Positions 6,600 through 9,600 of a stretch of DNA of 9,600 bases are shown here, in pieces. How positions within the stretch are numbered: position 1 is the first letter of the stretch; each line of letters starts with the position of its first letter. The notes below the pieces were generated by a model. That model searched no databases. It was not told the origin of the DNA and worked only from the letters and a program-made list of their open reading frames with translations. Source of the DNA: Candidatus Bathyarchaeota archaeon (GTDB lineage Archaea; Thermoproteota; Bathyarchaeia; Bathyarchaeales; DTEX01); assembly GCA_003601695.1 (NCBI GenBank), contig PIYH01000044.1, forward strand, positions 1 through 9,600, in the 5' to 3' direction. The position numbers and the translations under genes were made by a program.

Positions 6600-7571
6600 A
6601 TGATGAGCGGATTAAAACTTAAAGCTACGATGTTTGCGACCTTAGCCGCTATAATCGGCCTTTCAACCCTATTCTTTACGATAATCCTTTCGTTGATAGA
6701 TGCGCTTAACATATACTCACTTGCGTTATTCGTAGTTTTCTTCAACGTTCTCCAGTGGTTACTCGCTCCCTACCTGATCGATGCAATGTATAGTGTTAGA
6801 AGGGTATCTCGAAGCGAGGCTCCGGAGCTCTACGAAGCTGTGGAGAGGCTTAGCAGAAAAAGCGGAATCAAGCCTCCCCAAGTCATGATCGCTAGGCTAC
6901 CTATACCTAACGCCTTCGCCTACGGCTCTCCGTTGACGGGGAACCGGGTAGCCGTGACGACGGGGCTTCTGAACACGCTGAATATGGATGAGGTTGAAGC
7001 TGTTTTAGGTCATGAGCTCGGACACCTAAAGCACAGAGACGTCCAGGTGATGATGTTCGTCTCGATTCTTCCGGCGCTTCTATACTATATCGGATATTCG
7101 CTAATGTGGTCTTCGGCCTTTGGCAGACGTGATGAGAGAGGCAATGCATCAGTGCTAGCGCTGGTAGGTTTCCTAAGCATTGTTCTCTACTGGATCCTAA
7201 CGCTCTTTACATTGTATCTCAGCCGGTTGAGAGAGTACTATGCAGACAGACACAGCGCATCGATAGTTGAAGATGGAGCGAGAAAATTGTCTATTGGCCT
7301 AATAAAGATAGTTGAGTCGACGGGAAAGAGGCGAAGGCGATTAACGAGCCTTAACAACGTAAGCTCGTTTAGGATGCTCTTTATATGCGACCCTGAGTCT
7401 TCAGAAAGAGACTTGAAAGAGCTCTACGCAGCGAGTATGTGGAGAGGCGATAGAGAATTAATCGAGAGATATACAAGGCGTAGATTGACACTATTAGATC
7501 AGATAACTGAGCTATTCTCGACGCATCCAAACATCATAAAGCGGCTGAGATCTCTACAGGAGCTCATGTAG
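6600..7571 (+). CDS. htpX: HtpX-family membrane zinc metalloprotease (M48)
   Basis: Integral membrane protease that degrades misfolded or damaged membrane proteins. From the ATG at 6600 it is 323 residues. Hydrophobic segments lie at about 12-32 and 38-60, with two more at about 150-170 and 184-206. The zinc site is HELGH (138-142) plus the downstream glutamate E212 in REYYADRHSA. LPIPNAFAYG (100-109) and the C-terminal FSTHPNIIKRL are family hallmarks. The reading frame is open back to 6501, but that stretch overlaps the fau-1 3' end, is not hydrophobic, and lies upstream of a good TATA box, so I reject the longer start. ATG 6603 is an equally possible start. It follows fau-1 by 55 bases on the same strand, and cgi121 follows it, but it probably has its own promoter. 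Confidence 0.95.
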   Translation: MMSGLKLKATMFATLAAIIGLSTLFFTIILSLIDALNIYSLALFVVFFNVLQWLLAPYLIDAMYSVRRVSRSEAPELYEAVERLSRKSGIKPPQVMIARLPIPNAFAYGSPLTGNRVAVTTGLLNTLNMDEVEAVLGHELGHLKHRDVQVMMFVSILPALLYYIGYSLMWSSAFGRRDERGNASVLALVGFLSIVLYWILTLFTLYLSRLREYYADRHSASIVEDGARKLSIGLIKIVESTGKRRRRLTSLNNVSSFRMLFICDPESSERDLKELYAASMWRGDRELIERYTRRRLTLLDQITELFSTHPNIIKRLRSLQELM

Positions 7572-7591
7572 CCTTCATTCTTTTTGAAATA

Positions 7592-7600
7592 TTTTTTATC
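7592..7600 (+). terminator. Possible T-run terminator after htpX
   Basis: TTTTTTATC beginning 21 bases after the htpX stop, with no convincing hairpin. The same stretch, GAAATATTTTTTA, could alternatively serve as a TATA-like element for cgi121. Confidence 0.25.
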
Positions 7601-7623
7601 TTTGAGATGGTGATCTTCTGCGT

Positions 7624-7627
7624 GGAG
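7624..7627 (+). promoter_or_regulatory. Ribosome binding site of cgi121
   Basis: GGAG five bases before the ATG at 7633. A second, stronger site, GGTGATC, lies upstream at 7609-7615 but is too far for this ATG and instead faces a four-codon GTG mini-ORF. Confidence 0.45.
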
Positions 7628-7632
7628 AAGAG

Positions 7633-8187
7633 ATGATAGAGAAGAAGATAATGGGCTGGCATGTTATCTTCGCAGGTTTCAGAAACGTTAAAGTCTCAGA
7701 TCCAAAGGTTTTATTGGATAGGGTTAGAGAAACCTCCACGGCTCATATTCAAATATTCGATGCGGATATGATCGCTGGCTTCGACCACATATACTTCTCT
7801 GTACTAAACGCTTTGAGAGCCTTCAATTCAGGGAGAAGAATATCCGAAAATTTAGCTGTTGAGATTCTCCTCTACGCATCTGGCCAGCATCAGATCAGGA
7901 AAGCTATAGAGATGCTTGGGGTGAAGCCATCATCAACACGGATACTCGTAGTCGCCCTATCTAAGATTAAGGATAATGCATTACAAGCAATACTCAGATT
8001 TTCAGAGATCGTTGAAGGAGAGAAGAGTGATGACGTAGTCAAGATCACCGATGAGAAGTTTGAAGCATTAAAGGAGGCGTTTGAGATCTCAGATGCTGAA
8101 CTTGATGCTGCGCTACGTAAATCGAGGAGGGAAGCCTTAACAAGCGTCCTTATCGAACGAACAGCGCTACTTGTCACTCAAGCTTAG
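7633..8187 (+). CDS. cgi121: KEOPS complex subunit Cgi121
   Basis: Cgi121 is the KEOPS (Kae1/Bud32/Pcc1/Cgi121) subunit that binds the tRNA 3' CCA end and activates Bud32. The complex makes the universal t6A modification at position 37 of ANN-decoding tRNAs in the cytosol. The diagnostic block EILLYASGQHQIRKAIEMLG lies at residues 77-96, preceded by an alpha/beta region with FAGFRNV and the ADMIAGFDHIYFSVLNALRAF segment (44-64). LVVAL follows near residue 105. At 184 residues it is longer than compact euryarchaeal homologues, through a charged helical C-terminus (about 140-184). The start is supported by GGAG at 7624. It follows htpX by 61 bases; the other KEOPS genes are not in the window. 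Its 3' end overlaps the convergent THUMP gene. Confidence 0.92.
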   Translation: MIEKKIMGWHVIFAGFRNVKVSDPKVLLDRVRETSTAHIQIFDADMIAGFDHIYFSVLNALRAFNSGRRISENLAVEILLYASGQHQIRKAIEMLGVKPSSTRILVVALSKIKDNALQAILRFSEIVEGEKSDDVVKITDEKFEALKEAFEISDAELDAALRKSRREALTSVLIERTALLVTQA

Positions 8188-8701
8188 CTTTTTCCTTAAC
8201 AACCGATAACACATCGTTAGGCTTAATGATGGATATCCCTGTCATCCCACCTATAACCTCTATCAAAACTATCTTGTCCGGCTTCTCCAAGTTTACTTTA
8301 CGGTTCACATGCTTAGCGGCGGCCTCAATTATATTCCTCGTCGATATCTGTGAATGCCGCTTCTCAACAGTGATTCTAAACGTCTCATTGACATCTATCT
8401 TCTTAGAGAGAATACGTACGGCATCCTCTATCCTCTCAACTCTTGTTGGAACAGTCACTTCGATCGGCACTATCTTTAACGCGTACCTGAATTCTTCAGG
8501 GCTTCTCATCAGCAAATCTCTGAGCTTCCGGATTGCCTGATAGGGATCCAACGAGGTCTTCGCGACGATAAGTCCTGAAACATCTGTCTTATCCACAGAT
8601 GGATTTTCATCTCCAACTTCGCTTAGAAGAAACCAGACTTCGGAGCATGCCTCATTCTCCATTCTTCTAGCACATGATACTAGAAGATTAAAATCTATCA
8701 C
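8174..8701 (-). CDS. THUMP-domain RNA-binding protein, Tan1-like
   Basis: A 175-residue THUMP-domain protein of the archaeal COG1818 type, related to eukaryotic Tan1/THUMPD1. THUMP domains bind the tRNA acceptor stem; Tan1 assists the Kre33/NAT10 acetyltransferase in forming ac4C in tRNA. Recognisable features are FNLLVSCARRMENEACSEV (4-22), the DKTDVSGLIVAKTSLDP block (37-53), VPIEVTVPT, the THUMP core with FRITVEKRHSQISTRNII (about 107-124) and VIGGMTGISII near the C-terminus. There is no catalytic domain, so it most likely acts as an adaptor; a role in ac4C here is inference. It starts with GTG, supported by GGAGGAGG (8706-8713) four bases upstream. The dehydrogenase relic lies directly upstream on the same strand. 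Its last 14 bases overlap the end of cgi121. Confidence 0.9.
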   Translation of the reverse strand: MIDFNLLVSCARRMENEACSEVWFLLSEVGDENPSVDKTDVSGLIVAKTSLDPYQAIRKLRDLLMRSPEEFRYALKIVPIEVTVPTRVERIEDAVRILSKKIDVNETFRITVEKRHSQISTRNIIEAAAKHVNRKVNLEKPDKIVLIEVIGGMTGISIIKPNDVLSVVKEKAKLE

Positions 8702-8705
8702 TTAA

Positions 8706-8713
8706 CCTCCTCC
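8706..8713 (-). promoter_or_regulatory. Strong ribosome binding site of the THUMP gene
   Basis: On the - strand GGAGGAGG is followed by four bases and the GTG at 8701. It decides the GTG start over later ATG codons such as the one at residue 14. No convincing TATA box was found immediately upstream; a promoter may lie within the relic sequence. Confidence 0.6.
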
Positions 8714-8741
8714 ATCATATAGGATCTATTCTCCGTATCCC

Positions 8742-9109
8742 TTAACCCTTACCTTCGCGAAATCTTTTCTCTCTCATTTCAACCGTATGTGTAGCCATAT
8801 GTGTCGTCAAGACTACATTCTTCATTTTGAGGATAGGGCTATCAAGCGGTAGATTCCTCCAGCCTTGCGCCCGCTATCCATCCTTCTTGGAGAGCTCTAC
8901 ATAGGGTATCCTCATCCAAAACGGCTCCTCTAGAAGTATTTATTAGATAGGCGGTTTTCTTCATCATCTTCAGCTCCTTCTCACCTATCAGACGCCTCGT
9001 CTCCGGAGTCAATTGGACATATAAGGAGACGAGATCTAAAGTTTCGAGTCACAACTTTAGGCTTCAAGTGTCTCCGCACCTTAAAGATGCATGAGAAAGA
9101 TTTAAGCAA
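8742..9109 (-). pseudogene. Decayed D-2-hydroxyacid dehydrogenase (SerA-type) relic
   Basis: Three - strand frames together give the C-terminal part of the NAD-binding domain of a D-isomer-specific 2-hydroxyacid dehydrogenase. An open stretch at 9048-8842 reads DLVSLYVQLTPETRRLIG, then ELKMMKKTAYLINTSRGAVLDEDTL, then EGWIAGARLEES, and stops at TGA 8842-8844. A second frame from 8843 gives DSPILKMKNVVLTTHMATHTVEMRE and ends at TAA 8742-8744. Upstream, 9109 to about 9047, a third frame gives LLKSFSCIF and HLKPKVVT, matching the usual LKSFGM...KPKVV stretch. The catalytic Arg (NTSRG) and His (TTH) can still be seen, but the Glu-containing EEP loop is lost at the frameshift. The glycine-rich NAD loop and N-terminal domain are absent, and the C-terminus is cut short. 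The gene is dead unless two or more sequencing errors are assumed. It was probably phosphoglycerate or glyoxylate/hydroxypyruvate dehydrogenase-like. Confidence 0.8.
9094..9106 (+). promoter_or_regulatory. BRE/TATA-like element
   Basis: GAGAAAGATTTAAGC combines a purine-rich BRE-like stretch with TTTAAG. Start-site spacing points to about 9128-9131, coinciding with an ATG at 9131 and a hairpin just after it. A second TATA-like CATATAAAGG lies at 9114-9123. Confidence 0.3.
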
Positions 9110-9130
9110 GTATCATATAAAGGTTGGTCA

Positions 9131-9208
9131 ATGTCAAACGTAGATCATCACCTACGGTTAGGCTTCACGCCGTCGCCACATATCATCCGAAAAGAAGGAA
9201 TCGCTTAG
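9131..9208 (+). other. 25-codon ORF with internal hairpin, uncertain
   Basis: An ATG-started ORF of 25 codons (product begins MSNVDHHLRLGFTPSPHIIR) sits about 30 bases downstream of a BRE/TATA-like element and could be leaderless. Within it an inverted repeat pairs AACGTAG (9137-9143) with CTACGGTT (9152-9159), one base bulged. I recognise no family. It may be a truncated gene start, a small protein, a short RNA gene or chance. The base composition is more balanced than in the flanking AT-rich DNA. Confidence 0.2.
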
Positions 9209-9600
9209 CATATTTATCTGTCACCGTCAAAAGGGCTCTGTTTAACTTGTCGTGAAATAAAAACAAGAATCTTTATTTTGCTCTTTAATTTATTTCTAGT
9301 AAATCTTTCTCAGATCTAGTTCTGATAATATGCGGATTCTTAAGTCTTCTCAACTATTCTCTAATCTATTTCAAATCAATTCCGCAATCTTCAGCTGATG
9401 TTTTATTTGATCTCAGAAATCTCTTCATAGCCTAGATGTAAGATCTGCCTCGTTTGATAGAAAACTTTTCTCAGCTTCTTCGCCGCTTCACTCCTCACTC
9501 TTACTTCACTTGAACTGATCTATATATTAAGTATGCGTTCGCCTATCTACAAACGAGCAATGTCAACAATAAGTTAACGGAAGCTTATCGTGAAAGAATT
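9209..9600. other. AT-rich stretch without an intact gene
   Basis: About 390 bases with frequent stops in all frames. No tRNA, rRNA, direct-repeat array or clear promoter was seen. On the - strand two adjoining pieces look faintly protein-like. One is an open stretch at 9403-9519, ending with AAKKLRKVFYQTRQILHLGY and EEISEIK. The other, in a shifted frame at 9285-9416, contains LRRLKNPHIIRTRSEKDLLE and two in-frame stops. They could be the remains of one decayed gene; no family is recognised. Together with the adjoining dehydrogenase relic, this makes the right end of the window look like eroding accessory DNA. Confidence 0.35.

Noticed and set aside
6907..7149. 80-codon - strand ORF opposite htpX
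   Set aside because: It is antisense to the HELGH zinc motif region; no start signal and an arginine/serine-rich shadow composition.
7890..8177. 95-codon - strand ORF opposite cgi121
   Set aside because: Its composition is serine-rich as expected for an antisense shadow, and it covers the conserved part of Cgi121.
8226..8540. 104-codon + strand ORF
   Set aside because: It is antisense to the well-supported THUMP gene, lacks a ribosome site, and shows no recognisable family.
9150..9190. Extension of the dehydrogenase relic further upstream on the - strand (VATA, SLTVGDD)
   Set aside because: There is weak resemblance to the substrate-domain VAELTVG stretch, but the distance to LLKSF is about 100 bases too short and stops intervene. 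I limited the relic to 9109.
1..9600. CRISPR arrays, tRNA or rRNA genes, insertion sequences, long direct repeats
   Set aside because: None were seen on reading the intergenic stretches; no cloverleaf, regularly spaced repeat, transposase or terminal inverted repeat could be supported.

Overview
The window looks archaeal and chromosomal, most likely from the TACK side of the tree (Bathyarchaeia-like, or near the Thaumarchaeota/Aigarchaeota). The reasons are a class I lysyl-tRNA synthetase whose GKDIADSVRVND segment I associate with thaumarchaeal/bathyarchaeal enzymes, a FAU-1 protein, the KEOPS subunit Cgi121, an archaeal COG1818-type THUMP protein, BRE/TATA-like promoters and ribosome binding sites of the GGTGATC/GGAGG type. 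The lineage is inferred from recalled family features, not from a search.

Layout. At 13-1458 (+) lies a cytosolic neutral-ceramidase-fold hydrolase. A 62-residue winged-helix protein follows at 1554-1742 (+) behind a good BRE/TATA element. Convergent to it at 1824-2519 (-) is a single-chain protein with a minimal nucleotidyltransferase domain and a helical, HEPN-like C-terminus. It diverges from lysS (2681-4288 +); the 160-base gap between them carries two TATA-like elements. Next comes a block of RNA and quality-control genes on the + strand: rtcA (4397-5431), a shortened fau-1 (5459-6544), htpX (6600-7571, apparently with its own promoter) and cgi121 (7633-8187). A THUMP-domain gene (8174-8701 -) converges on cgi121 and overlaps its 3' end by 14 bases.

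The last 900 bases contain no intact gene of useful size. They hold a clear, frameshifted relic of a D-2-hydroxyacid dehydrogenase (phosphoglycerate dehydrogenase type) on the - strand, about 8742-9109. Beyond it is a promoter-like element in front of a 25-codon ORF with an embedded hairpin (9096-9208), and then AT-rich sequence with possible decayed coding pieces (9285-9519 -).

Functionally the window leans to RNA metabolism: tRNA charging (LysS), RNA 3'-end chemistry (RtcA), RNA binding (FAU-1), t6A modification (Cgi121) and probably tRNA acetylation (THUMP protein), plus membrane proteolysis (HtpX). I see no strong case for an undescribed multi-gene system. The points most worth checking are the FAU-1 homologue that lacks the RNase E-like S1 region, the fused nucleotidyltransferase/HEPN-like protein, the atypical RtcA signature and the dehydrogenase relic.
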